Position numbers and translations under genes: made by a program | NCBI GenBank assembly: GCA_030456405.1 | Contig: JAKDNQ010000130.1 | Span: forward strand, 1 to 6,326 | From: Nitrospira sp. | Lineage (GTDB): Bacteria > Nitrospirota > Nitrospiria > Nitrospirales > Nitrospiraceae | Length of the DNA: 6,326 bases | Reading direction: 5' to 3' | Shown here: in pieces, positions 1-5,313 of the stretch | Layout: each line of letters opens with the position of its first letter | Position numbering within the stretch: position 1 is the stretch's first letter | Notes under the pieces: generated by a model | What the model saw: the letters and a program-made list of their open reading frames with translations, nothing else | Database searches by the model: none | Told to the model about the DNA's origin: nothing

Positions 1-105
1 CGACTCGCGAGCCTGGACCGCGTCTTCCATCAAGTTGAGCGCGGCAAGACGCGAGGCGCGATCGCCGGAATGATCGACTGGAGGCGTGTCTTTTGTGGAT
101 TTCAT
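1..105 (-). CDS. 5' end of a signalling protein gene, possibly a PAS/histidine kinase (partial)
   Basis: Read on the minus strand, an ATG at 105 opens a frame that runs 35 codons without a stop to the window edge. The product begins MKSTKDTPPVDHSGDRASRL and continues with the predicted helix AALNLMEDAVQARES. A purine-rich AGGGAAAGG about 5 nt before the ATG is a reasonable ribosome binding site. The helix RxAALNLMEDAVxAR resembles the linker just before PAS or kinase modules in environmental sensor kinases. That recognition is from memory and too short to prove function. The gene is codirectional with the CheB/CheR gene upstream on this strand, separated from it by the plus-strand coiled-coil genes. 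A repeat cluster lies 28 bp or more upstream of the start. I am fairly sure it is coding and unsure of the product. Confidence 0.6.
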   Translation of the reverse strand, partial: MKSTKDTPPVDHSGDRASRLAALNLMEDAVQARES

Positions 106-132
106 AAAACCTTTCCCTTTTCAACCTTCCTA

Positions 133-193
133 GTGGTGAGTGCTCAGTCCTGAGTGCTCCGGACTCGAACTCAGGACTCAGGACTTCTAGACT
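133..193. repeat. degenerate GAGTGCT/CAGGACT repeat cluster
   Basis: Short related units (GAGTGCT, CAGTCCTGAGTGCT, CGGACTC, ACTCAGGACT, CAGGACTTCT) follow one another here. The same words, in the same general order and ending in CAGGACTTCT, recur at 1712-1796, so this is a dispersed composite repeat and not a local accident. It sits between the minus-strand gene start at 105 and the leader of the plus-strand gene at 314. Positions 194-313 hold no further gene that I can support. Confidence 0.75.
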
Positions 194-305
194 CGTCGCT
201 CGTCTCTGCATCTCGCCGGAAAGGACCAATGATTCTGAACCGAGTTGCTTGTTGGCTCCAGATTGATTTCCTTATCAGAATGCCCTACATTGACGACTCA
301 AAAAT

Positions 306-310
306 GGAGG
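306..310 (+). promoter_or_regulatory. ribosome binding site deciding the start of the first coiled-coil gene
   Basis: GGAGG lies three bases before the ATG at 314, a short spacing. The frame is open 23 codons further upstream from a TTG at 245. That stretch has no clear binding site and no match in the paralogue at 1019, whose protein also begins MD.ESLAQI. ATG 314 is therefore chosen. Confidence 0.65.
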
Positions 311-313
311 CCC

Positions 314-712
314 ATGGATAGCGAATCGTTGGCCCAAATCCAACAGATTGTGACCGCAGCGACAGAGACGATTGAAGCGCGTCTCGGCGATCGGATTGCC
401 GAAGTCCAGCGGGAGCTCGGGGATCAAATCAGCGAGGTTCAGCAGCATACAGGAATTCTGGCTAACAAAATTAACGAGGTCCAGCGTCATACCGGGGTAT
501 TGATCGAAGACCTTCATCACAAATTTGAACTCGTCATCGAGGGACAGCAGGTTCTTCACCGTGAGATTGCGAATGTGCGCACTGAACTTCAACAGGAATC
601 TCAGGAAACCCGTGCCCTGCTCCGTCTTTCCTATCAACAACTCCAGCAGCGAGTGGAGAACCTGGAACAACGAGTATCCGCCATCGAACACCGGCTCAAC
701 CTCACAGCGTGA
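314..712 (+). CDS. small coiled-coil protein, paralogue 1 (function unknown)
   Basis: This gene encodes a 132-residue, strongly helical, charged protein beginning MDSESLAQIQQIVTAATETI, with no signal peptide or membrane segment. Residues 28-61 contain an internal repeat: EVQ(Q/R)HTG(I/V)L occurs at 41-49 and 55-63, exactly 14 residues (two heptads) apart, with a weaker EVQ at 30-32. The C-terminal part (105-132: SYQQLQQRVENLEQRVSAIEHRL) is a classic heptad coiled coil. The product is probably cytosolic and oligomeric. The downstream gene at 1019 is a shorter paralogue sharing both ends, most clearly HTGVLIE, LH..I..VR.E and SQETRALLR. I know no function for the family. It resembles small coiled-coil proteins I associate with Nitrospira genomes, but I cannot name it. 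Coding status is supported by the paralogue, the ribosome binding site and the conservation of heptads. Confidence 0.8.
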   Translation: MDSESLAQIQQIVTAATETIEARLGDRIAEVQRELGDQISEVQQHTGILANKINEVQRHTGVLIEDLHHKFELVIEGQQVLHREIANVRTELQQESQETRALLRLSYQQLQQRVENLEQRVSAIEHRLNLTA

Positions 713-861
713 GCAACCCTTGTTTCTCCGGCTTGAAGGCCATTCCGCGTCGCTCTGACTCACAGTTGGCTGCCTCATAGTTCATTGTCCGCACAGGGGT
801 TTTTTCTCCCGCGCGGGCCGTCGGGTATCTTAGCCTGCTTACTCATCTTTGTCCTGATCCT

Positions 862-881
862 CCCGCTCGAATTCGAGCGGG
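862..881. repeat. perfect 20-bp palindrome
   Basis: CCCGCTCGAA is followed directly by its reverse complement TTCGAGCGGG with no spacer. It could be a protein-binding site or part of a cruciform or hairpin between the two paralogous genes. It lacks the T-tract of an intrinsic terminator on either strand. Confidence 0.6.
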
Positions 882-1005
882 TAACGGGCCATGACCGGTT
901 TCCCCAAGTCGCAAGATCCCGGCGCCCTGCCGGCGTGTTGTGTGCAGCAGGAGAGAAACCCTGCCTTGAATTCTCAGCCCTGTTGCTCTACAGTAGCGCT
1001 CGTTC

Positions 1006-1010
1006 GGAGG
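1006..1010 (+). promoter_or_regulatory. ribosome binding site of the second coiled-coil gene
   Basis: GGAGG lies eight bases before ATG 1019. This fixes the start at the MDQESLAQI homologous to paralogue 1 and argues against a longer upstream reading frame. Confidence 0.75.
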
Positions 1011-1018
1011 ATTCTCGT

Positions 1019-1264
1019 ATGGACCAAGAATCGCTCGCTCAAATCAAACAGATCATCACTCACGCGACGGACGCTGCCGAGACTCGGCTCCGCGAGGGAA
1101 TCCAGGATGTCAAACGACATACCGGCGTTTTGATCGAACAAGTTGAACATAAAATCGACCTACTGTCCGAAGGCCATCAGTCGCTTCATCAACAAATCGA
1201 AGCTGTCCGATCGGAGATCCGTCACGATTCGCAAGAGACCCGCGCTCTCCTTCGCGCATCCTAG
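1019..1264 (+). pseudogene. small coiled-coil protein, paralogue 2, truncated by an inserted element
   Basis: The surviving frame encodes 81 residues, beginning MDQESLAQIKQIITHATDAA and ending SQETRALLRAS. It aligns along its length with paralogue 1 (shared HTGVLIE, LH, I..VR.E, SQETRALLR) but lacks the ~29-residue internal repeat block of that protein. It stops just where paralogue 1 continues into its C-terminal coiled coil (LSYQQLQQRVENLEQ). The TAG stop at 1262-1264 is made of TA from the gene plus the first G of the inserted element at 1264-1446. Beyond the element, 1449-1484 encodes ELRQRVENLES followed by a stop, which is the missing coiled-coil segment. A truncated protein may still be made, because the ribosome binding site and start are intact. 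Without the C-terminal zipper its oligomerisation is doubtful. I call it a disrupted gene. Confidence 0.75.
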
Positions 1265-1446
1265 GAGCCTGCCCGACCTTGACCTTTCTACTGCGGCGAA
1301 CGAGACGACGGCATCTGCGTCGTTCTCGGCCCCGAAAAATCCTCAACGGATTCCAGCGAATACGCTTCCGGTTTTTAAGGGCCTGCGGCCTTGCATCTGC
1401 CGGCGCCCCTTCGCCTCGTCACGAACGGCAATGTCGGACAGGCTCC
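1264..1446. mobile_element. 183-bp MITE-like element with terminal inverted repeats
   Basis: The left end GGAGCCTGCCCGACCTT (1264-1280) matches the reverse complement of the right end (1430-1446, GGAGCCTGTCCGACATT) at 15 of 17 positions. Extended to 23 bp the match is 19 of 23. Internally there are further hairpin arms: GGCCC..AAAAA near 1328-1338 against TTTTT..GGGCC near 1372-1383, and CGACG-GCATCTG-CGTCG at 1306-1322. No transposase is encoded, so it would be non-autonomous. It separates codons that are contiguous in paralogue 1. No target duplication longer than a single A (1263/1447) is clear. Removing 1264-1447 restores a frame reading ...RAS-Y-ELRQRVENLES. I have a memory of similar sequences repeated in Nitrospira genomes, unverified. 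Confidence 0.75.
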
Positions 1447-1484
1447 ACGAACTTCGCCAGCGGGTGGAGAACCTGGAATCCTAA
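1447..1484 (+). pseudogene. detached 3' remnant of coiled-coil paralogue 2
   Basis: From 1449 the bases encode ELRQRVENLES and a TAA at 1482-1484. This is closely similar to QLQQRVENLEQ in paralogue 1 (residues 109-119). It is out of frame with the upstream half because of the inserted element. The final QRVSAIEHRLNLTA of paralogue 1 has no counterpart, since the sequence passes directly into AGTGCTC repeat DNA. A second event, repeat replacement of the 3' end, may therefore have occurred. Confidence 0.7.
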
Positions 1485-1521
1485 GTGCTCCTGGGAAAGT
1501 CCTCAGTGCTGAGTGCTGAGG
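1485..1521. repeat. GTGCTGA heptamer repeat cluster
   Basis: AGTGCTC, then CTCAGTGCTGAGTGCTGAG, with the seven-base unit GTGCTGA directly repeated. It begins immediately after the TAA of the detached coiled-coil remnant. It is the same family as at 133-193, 1712-1796, 5067-5100 and 6005-6060. Confidence 0.75.
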
Positions 1522-1541
1522 TTCGGACTCAAAATTCAATC

Positions 1542-1574
1542 CTTTTCTCTCAGCGCCTCCGGACGGCATTGAGC
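1542..1574. repeat. ERKA-type palindromic repeat, copy 1 (degenerate)
   Basis: CTTTTCTCTCAGCGCCTCCG followed by GACGGCATTGAGC is related to copies at 5101-5134, 5952-5984 and 6069-6096. The shared frame is CTTTtCTCTCA..GC.TCCG followed by an imperfect inverted arm ending in GAG. On the minus strand it would read GGAERKG. It lies outside any gene here. Confidence 0.65.
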
Positions 1575-1607
1575 CCGCATTCTTCAATTGATCTCCCTTT
1601 CCTTCAC

Positions 1608-1680
1608 GTCATTCCCGCGTGCTTTAAGCGGGAATCCAGGAAATCCGGAACGACTGGATGCCCGCTTCTGCGGGCATGAC
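1608..1680. repeat. palindromic element, full copy (73 bp)
   Basis: The ends GTCATTCCCGC (1608-1618) and GCGGGCATGAC (1670-1680) are inverted repeats matching at 10 of 11 positions. Inside are two stems: ATTCCCGC (1611-1618) with GCGGGAAT (1628-1635), and TGCCCGC (1659-1665) with GCGGGCA (1670-1676) around a TTCT loop. A shorter copy lies at 5171-5231. The ATTCCC...GGGAAT core is like the dRS3 repeats of Neisseria and similar elements in many bacteria (general knowledge). Lying between convergent genes, its stems could also help end transcription, but no T-tract follows. Confidence 0.8.
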
Positions 1681-1711
1681 CCCACTCCATGAGACCGCAT
1701 CATTGTCCCTC

Positions 1712-1796
1712 AGTGCTAGGTTAGTGCTGAGCGTTGAGTGCTGAGTATTCGGAATTCAGGACTTCTCGTCAGGACTCAGCACTCTCGGACTCCTTT
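1712..1796. repeat. heptamer repeat cluster overlapping the 3' end of the CheB/CheR gene
   Basis: AGTGCT, GAGCGTTGAGTGCTGAG, CAGGACTTCT and CAGGACTCAGCACTC follow one another. GAGTGCTGAGT (1736-1746) and ACTCAGCACTC (1774-1784) form a perfect 11-bp inverted repeat around 27 bases. The stop codon of the CheB/CheR gene (1769-1771) and its last codons (product ...KESESAES) lie inside the repeat. Confidence 0.75.
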
Positions 1797-4700
1797 TCGA
1801 ATTCAAGCGAATATCGCTCGGCCTGGCCCTGCTGCCCGCACAGTTCATTGATTTCTTTCTTCAGCTCGATCATGCGCAACTCGCGCCCGACCGCGGCGCG
1901 ATTGAACCGGCTCAACTCCTCCGCGTACGACTCTAGTTCGGCGTGGCTCCGGCGTAACGATTCCTCCGCCTGCCTCCCCTCGGTCACGTCTTCGATGGCC
2001 AGGAGTATCATGCCCTCCATATCGGTTAGCTGGTCCAGACGCCGGGCGTTGAGCAGCATCGTGCGGCGACCGATCTGCGGAAAGTCGTGCGTGACCTCGA
2101 AATCGTCGAAGAAGCTGTCCCGGGGCAAAATCTCTTCGAGCAACGTGCGCAATTTGGGGATGTCCCATTGCCCGTCGCCCAACTCATACAGCAAGCGGCC
2201 TACGGTTTTGGCCTGTGTGGTCTGGAACGTGGAATAGAACGCTTCGTTCGTCGTGTTCACGCGGAAATCTTTGTGAAGGACCACGATGGGGTCGCGCATG
2301 GTGCGAATGGTGGCTTCGGCATAGAGGCGCGCATCGTTGGCTCGCTGCTCGGCCTGTTTGAGATCGTTGATGTCCACCAGGACCAGCACCGCGCCGTCGA
2401 TCTTGTTATCCGACGCCATGTAGGGCCGCGCGCGCAGAGAGTACCAGCGGCCGTCCTTGTCTCTGACTTCGCTCTCGCGCAGGCTCACCTGGTCGATGAC
2501 TTCGCGGAGCAGGTCTTCCAAGGGAATGGGAACGGCGCTCCCCTGTTCTTTGGCCGCCGGCTCGACGAAATTGTGGCGGACCCCGCTTACCGGCCGGCCG
2601 ATATCGGCCGCCATGAGGTTAAAAAGTTTGGCGGCTGGCGATGTGAAGCGGCGGATGGTCAGGTTGCGTGTGAGCACGAGGATGGCCATGTTGACGCTGA
2701 CATGGAGATTGTTCAAGTCGGCATTGAGGCGGCTGAGCTCGGCGTTGCGATTGACCATCTCCTCGTTGACGGTGGTCAACTCTTCGTTGGTCGACTCCAA
2801 CTCTTCCTTCGACGTTTCCAGTTCCTCGTTGACGCTCTGCAACTCCTCGTTGGCGGACTGCACCTCTTCGTTGGAGGCCTGGAGTTCCTCGTTGGCGGCT
2901 TCGTGCTGTTCCTGGATAGATTGGAGATAGTCGCGCGTCTCGGATAATTCGGTTTCGAGCGCGTGACTGCGTGTTAATTCTACCTTTTTGCTGAGCCGTT
3001 CTCTGCCTAGGCCTCTCGCCTGCGTAGGGAGCGGGGCGACGGATACTGCAGGCCGTCCCTGTTCCGCATTTTCAAACACAATCAAAAAACAACGCTCCCT
3101 CAAATTCTTGAGCGGAATGACTTCCACATTCACCGTGAGGCTCTTGCCGTTCTGTTCGATTCGGATGTGGTCCCTGCGCGCGGTCGTATTGTCTTTTTTC
3201 GCCTTGTTGATGGCGGCCCGCAGCGGCAGCATCAAGCCTTCGCGCGCCATCTTCAGCACGTCGAGGCTCGCCTTGCCCGTGGAAGGCGGCTGAAGATAGG
3301 CGCCGGTCGGCCCTCGGAATTGTAAAATCTGTAGTTCGGCGTTGACGAGCACGCCGGGGGGAGCGAATCGGTTGACCGTGATGCGGTCGGCTTCGCGCTG
3401 TGAATTCAGCTCCTCGCGCAAACCATCCAATGGTTGTTCCGGTCTTTGTCCCAACGGTTGGGGTTTCACACCGGGTGAGGCATACTCTGCGCCGCGTTTC
3501 ATTTTCAGCGGCAGATGAAAGGCCGGTGTGGGGGCAGCCTTTTTGACGTAGAGTTTGTGCTTTTTGTCCGCCGGCTCAAACAGCTCGGTAAAGCCGCCGA
3601 TGGATTCCGACGCGCCGAGAAACAACAACCCTCCCTGCTTGAGCGCATAATGGAATGTGGGGATGGCCTTCTGTTGCAAACTTGGCTCCAGATAAATCAA
3701 TAAATTTCGACAGGAGATCAGATCCATGCGTGAGAACGGCGGATCACCGATGAGGTTTTGCCGGGCGAAGACGACCATCTCGCGCAGCGGCTTGATGATC
3801 CGGTAGCCGGCTTCCTCCTCGACAAAAAACCGCCGCACGCGTTCCGGCGCCAGATCCTGCACGAGGGTCTTGGCGTACAGACCCTGCCGGGCTTTCTCCA
3901 GCAGGGCATCGTTGAGGTCGGTCGCGAATATCTGAAGTACGCGCGCGCGGGGAGCATGCTCCGCCGATTCCACAAACGTCATGGCCAGGGAGTAGGCCTC
4001 CTGACCGGTGGAACAGCCGAGTACCCAGATGCGGAGCGGATCGTCGCCGCGCTGCTGGAGGAGCTTGGGAAACATCTTGTCCCGGAGCACATCGAACGCG
4101 TCCGGGTTGCGGAAAAAACTCGTCACGCTGATGAGGACGTCGGAATACAGGGCATCGAGTTCCTTGGCGTTGCCTCGGAGGAACTGGGCGTAGGCCGCCG
4201 GCGTGGTGTGTTTGCCTAACACCATCCGCCGGGTGATGCGCCGTTGGATGGTCGTGGATTTATACAGCGAGAAATCCACCCCGCAATGATTACGGAGCAG
4301 CAGAAGAATTCTTTTGAAGCCGTTCTCTCCCGCCTGGCCCTCTGCCGCCACAGTGTTGCCGCGCATGCCCTTCGCATCCATGTGCCGCGTGACGTGGCCG
4401 CCCGACGGCAGCGGCGTCGCATCGTCCTCGTGCGCTGTCGCGGATGCGCGGGCGTCTTCCGGGGATTCAGGGGAGGTCGGTGGTCGAGATTTCCCTGAGA
4501 CATACGGATGTCGTGCAATGCGGGCGAGTTCTTTCGCAATGTGCTCCGGCGCAAGCACAAAATCCACGCATCCCGCCGCAATGGCGCTGCGCGGCATCGA
4601 ATCGTATTTCGCCGACTCATCCTGCGCGAACGTCAAGCCGTCTTCGGCTTTAATGGCTTCCAATCCCATCGTCCCGTCTGAGGCCGTCCCCGAAAGGATC

Positions 4701-5149
4701 ACCCCGATGGCCCGCTCGCGCCGGTCCTGCGCCAGCGACTCGAAAAATATATCAATCGAACGAGTCGGCCTTTTCGTCTTCTGGCGCGGCTGAAGTTTCA
4801 ACCGGCCCTTCACGATCGTGAGATTTGTATTGGGTGGAATGATATAGACGCGATTGGGCTCGACCAGGCTATTGTTTGTCGCCTCGTGCACCGGCATGGT
4901 CGTCGCACGCATCAGGATCTGGGTGAGCGCGCTTTCATGTACCGGATCGAGGTGCTGCACCAGCACGAACCCCAACCCCGTATCGGTCGGCAGATGTCGC
5001 AGTAATTCTCTGAAGGCTTCCAGCCCGCCGGCGGACGCGCCCACGCCGACGATAGGCATCCGGGCAGCGTTGAGTGCTGAGGGCTCCTTTGAGCGTTGAG
5101 CTTTTCTCTCAATGCTTCCGGGCTGCTTCGAGCGTTTCTTGTTTTTCAT
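1769..5149 (-). CDS. CheB-CheR fusion with coiled coil and PAS domains
   Basis: This is a cytosolic chemotaxis-type signalling protein of 1126 residues. Residues ~31-215 are a CheB glutamate methylesterase/deamidase domain with a complete triad: Ser39 in GASAGG, His66 in VQHLDP and Asp158 in GTASDG. No receiver domain precedes it. Residues ~275-537 are a CheR S-adenosylmethionine-dependent methyltransferase, with a helical N-terminal part, the motif LGCSTGQEAYS (377-387), acidic ATD (411) and NLIGDPPFSRMDLISCRN (465-482). Residues ~590-695 look PAS-like. Residues 725-815 form a long coiled coil containing seven heptads of the NEELxSx type (753-801). Two PAS domains follow (~816-930 and ~935-1057), then a helical tail with SRFNRAAVGRELRMIELKKEI. 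No histidine kinase domain follows, so output must be methylation or a partner. The ATG at 5149 is preferred over Met31 because AGGAGG lies 6 bases upstream, whereas nothing precedes Met31. Residues ~8-30 and the last ~7 are encoded by dispersed repeats. Confidence 0.95.
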   Translation of the reverse strand: MKNKKRSKQPGSIERKAQRSKEPSALNAARMPIVGVGASAGGLEAFRELLRHLPTDTGLGFVLVQHLDPVHESALTQILMRATTMPVHEATNNSLVEPNRVYIIPPNTNLTIVKGRLKLQPRQKTKRPTRSIDIFFESLAQDRRERAIGVILSGTASDGTMGLEAIKAEDGLTFAQDESAKYDSMPRSAIAAGCVDFVLAPEHIAKELARIARHPYVSGKSRPPTSPESPEDARASATAHEDDATPLPSGGHVTRHMDAKGMRGNTVAAEGQAGENGFKRILLLLRNHCGVDFSLYKSTTIQRRITRRMVLGKHTTPAAYAQFLRGNAKELDALYSDVLISVTSFFRNPDAFDVLRDKMFPKLLQQRGDDPLRIWVLGCSTGQEAYSLAMTFVESAEHAPRARVLQIFATDLNDALLEKARQGLYAKTLVQDLAPERVRRFFVEEEAGYRIIKPLREMVVFARQNLIGDPPFSRMDLISCRNLLIYLEPSLQQKAIPTFHYALKQGGLLFLGASESIGGFTELFEPADKKHKLYVKKAAPTPAFHLPLKMKRGAEYASPGVKPQPLGQRPEQPLDGLREELNSQREADRITVNRFAPPGVLVNAELQILQFRGPTGAYLQPPSTGKASLDVLKMAREGLMLPLRAAINKAKKDNTTARRDHIRIEQNGKSLTVNVEVIPLKNLRERCFLIVFENAEQGRPAVSVAPLPTQARGLGRERLSKKVELTRSHALETELSETRDYLQSIQEQHEAANEELQASNEEVQSANEELQSVNEELETSKEELESTNEELTTVNEEMVNRNAELSRLNADLNNLHVSVNMAILVLTRNLTIRRFTSPAAKLFNLMAADIGRPVSGVRHNFVEPAAKEQGSAVPIPLEDLLREVIDQVSLRESEVRDKDGRWYSLRARPYMASDNKIDGAVLVLVDINDLKQAEQRANDARLYAEATIRTMRDPIVVLHKDFRVNTTNEAFYSTFQTTQAKTVGRLLYELGDGQWDIPKLRTLLEEILPRDSFFDDFEVTHDFPQIGRRTMLLNARRLDQLTDMEGMILLAIEDVTEGRQAEESLRRSHAELESYAEELSRFNRAAVGRELRMIELKKEINELCGQQGQAERYSLEFEKESESAES
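2747..2893 (-). repeat. in-gene tandem heptad codon repeat (NEELxSx)
   Basis: Seven consecutive 21-base units encode NEELQAS, NEEVQSA, NEELQSV, NEELETS, KEELEST, NEELTTV and NEEMVNR (residues 753-801 of the CheB/CheR fusion). The period is one heptad, giving an acidic coiled-coil face with a Glu-Glu pair in each turn pair, flanked mostly by Ser, Thr, Ala or Asn. Such a segment is usual between the CheR and PAS parts of this fusion family (recalled knowledge). Confidence 0.8.
5067..5100. repeat. heptamer repeat inside the 5' coding region of the CheB/CheR gene
   Basis: GCGTTGAGTGCTGAG and TTTGAGCGTTGAG are the same family as the intergenic clusters. They are translated on the minus strand as the AQRSKEPSALNAA segment just before the CheB domain. 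With the ERKA-type copy at 5101-5134 they supply most of the N-terminal extension. Confidence 0.7.
5101..5134. repeat. ERKA-type palindromic repeat, copy 2, translated
   Basis: CTTTTCTCTCAATGCTTCCG followed by GGCTGCTTCGAGCG matches the copies at 1542, 5952 and 6069. On the minus strand it is read in frame as KQPGSIERKA near the N-terminus of the CheB/CheR protein. Confidence 0.75.
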
Positions 5150-5155
5150 TCCCTT

Positions 5156-5161
5156 CCTCCT
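5156..5161 (-). promoter_or_regulatory. strong ribosome binding site of the CheB/CheR gene
   Basis: On the minus strand AGGAGG lies six bases before ATG 5149, within GAGGAGGAAGGG. It decides for the long start that includes the repeat-encoded N-terminus. The right-hand stems of the palindromic element at 5171-5231 end about 10 bases upstream of it in the transcript. Confidence 0.8.
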
Positions 5162-5170
5162 CAGCTTCTC

Positions 5171-5231
5171 GTCGTTCCCGCGTGCTGTAAGCGGGAATCC
5201 AAGAAATCCGGAACGACTCCGCGGGCATGAC
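5171..5231. repeat. palindromic element, short copy (61 bp)
   Basis: This is nearly identical to 1608-1680 but lacks 12 bases corresponding to GGATGCCCGCTT, so the second internal stem has lost its left arm. The outer ends GTCGTTCCCGC and GCGGGCATGAC and the first stem (TTCCCGC...GCGGGAA) are kept. It lies in the divergent region between the CheB/CheR gene and higB, and would be in the 5' leader of the former if transcription starts upstream of it. Confidence 0.8.
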
Positions 5232-5279
5232 CCCTCAATGCTTTCTACTCCACGCTTTCCTCAGATCCACCCGCGTGAC

Positions 5280-5308
5280 TTGACAATCGACACTTGTCAG
5301 CTTACCTT
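5280..5308 (+). promoter_or_regulatory. candidate higBA promoter
   Basis: A perfect TTGACA (5280-5285) is followed after 17 bases by TACCTT (5303-5308), which keeps the T, A and final T of a TATAAT box. This would start transcription at about 5314-5316, at the higB ATG, giving a leaderless message. That agrees with the absence of any Shine-Dalgarno sequence before higB. The -10 match is weak. Confidence 0.4.
5281..5299. promoter_or_regulatory. candidate HigA operator (inverted repeat)
   Basis: TGACAA and TTGTCA form a perfect 6-bp inverted repeat separated by TCGACAC, overlapping the -35 hexamer of the candidate higBA promoter. HigA-type antitoxins bind palindromes at their own promoter and repress it (known of the family). 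The position makes this the likely site. Confidence 0.5.
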
Positions 5309-5313
5309 TATTC

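Larger units (their letters stand above)
713..1018. other. intergenic region between the two coiled-coil paralogues
   Basis: I see no gene in these 306 bases. The frame of the downstream gene stays open back to a TTG at 785 and would add a hydrophobic stretch (ILACLLIFVLILPLEF). However, no ribosome binding site supports it and the paralogue has nothing like it. The region contains a perfect 20-bp palindrome at 862-881 and a T6 run near 797-802. No convincing promoter was found. Confidence 0.5.
1485..1768. other. repeat-filled convergent intergenic region
   Basis: No gene is visible between the broken coiled-coil gene (plus) and the end of the CheB/CheR gene (minus). The region is built of heptamer-type repeats (1485-1521), one ERKA-type palindromic repeat (1542-1574), a palindromic element (1608-1680) and a second heptamer cluster (1712-1796). 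All four are described separately. Short open frames here read only through repeat sequence. Confidence 0.7.

Noticed and set aside
275..778. 167-codon minus-strand open frame opposite the first coiled-coil gene
   Set aside because: It is antisense to a gene supported by a paralogue and ribosome binding site. It has no recognisable domain and composition typical of a reverse shadow.
785..1018. Upstream extension of the second coiled-coil gene with a hydrophobic, signal-like stretch
   Set aside because: It has only a TTG start without a ribosome binding site. Paralogue 1 lacks it, and GGAGG before ATG 1019 gives the matching start.
1262..1448. TA target duplication (Tc1/IS630-type) around the MITE-like element
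   Set aside because: The left flank is TA but the right flank is CA or A depending on the chosen end. Only a single A is duplicated, so no transposase family can be assigned.
1485..1800. Possible CRISPR array suggested by repeated words
   Set aside because: The units are short, degenerate and irregularly spaced, with no constant repeat and unique spacer pattern and no cas genes.
2087..2947. 286-codon plus-strand open frame inside the CheB/CheR gene
   Set aside because: It is antisense to the coiled-coil and PAS parts. Its low-complexity FLVGGL-type sequence is just the complement of the heptad codons.
3758..4219. 153-codon plus-strand open frame inside the CheR region
   Set aside because: It is a shadow of the CheR coding frame, where the opposite strand shows conserved methyltransferase motifs.
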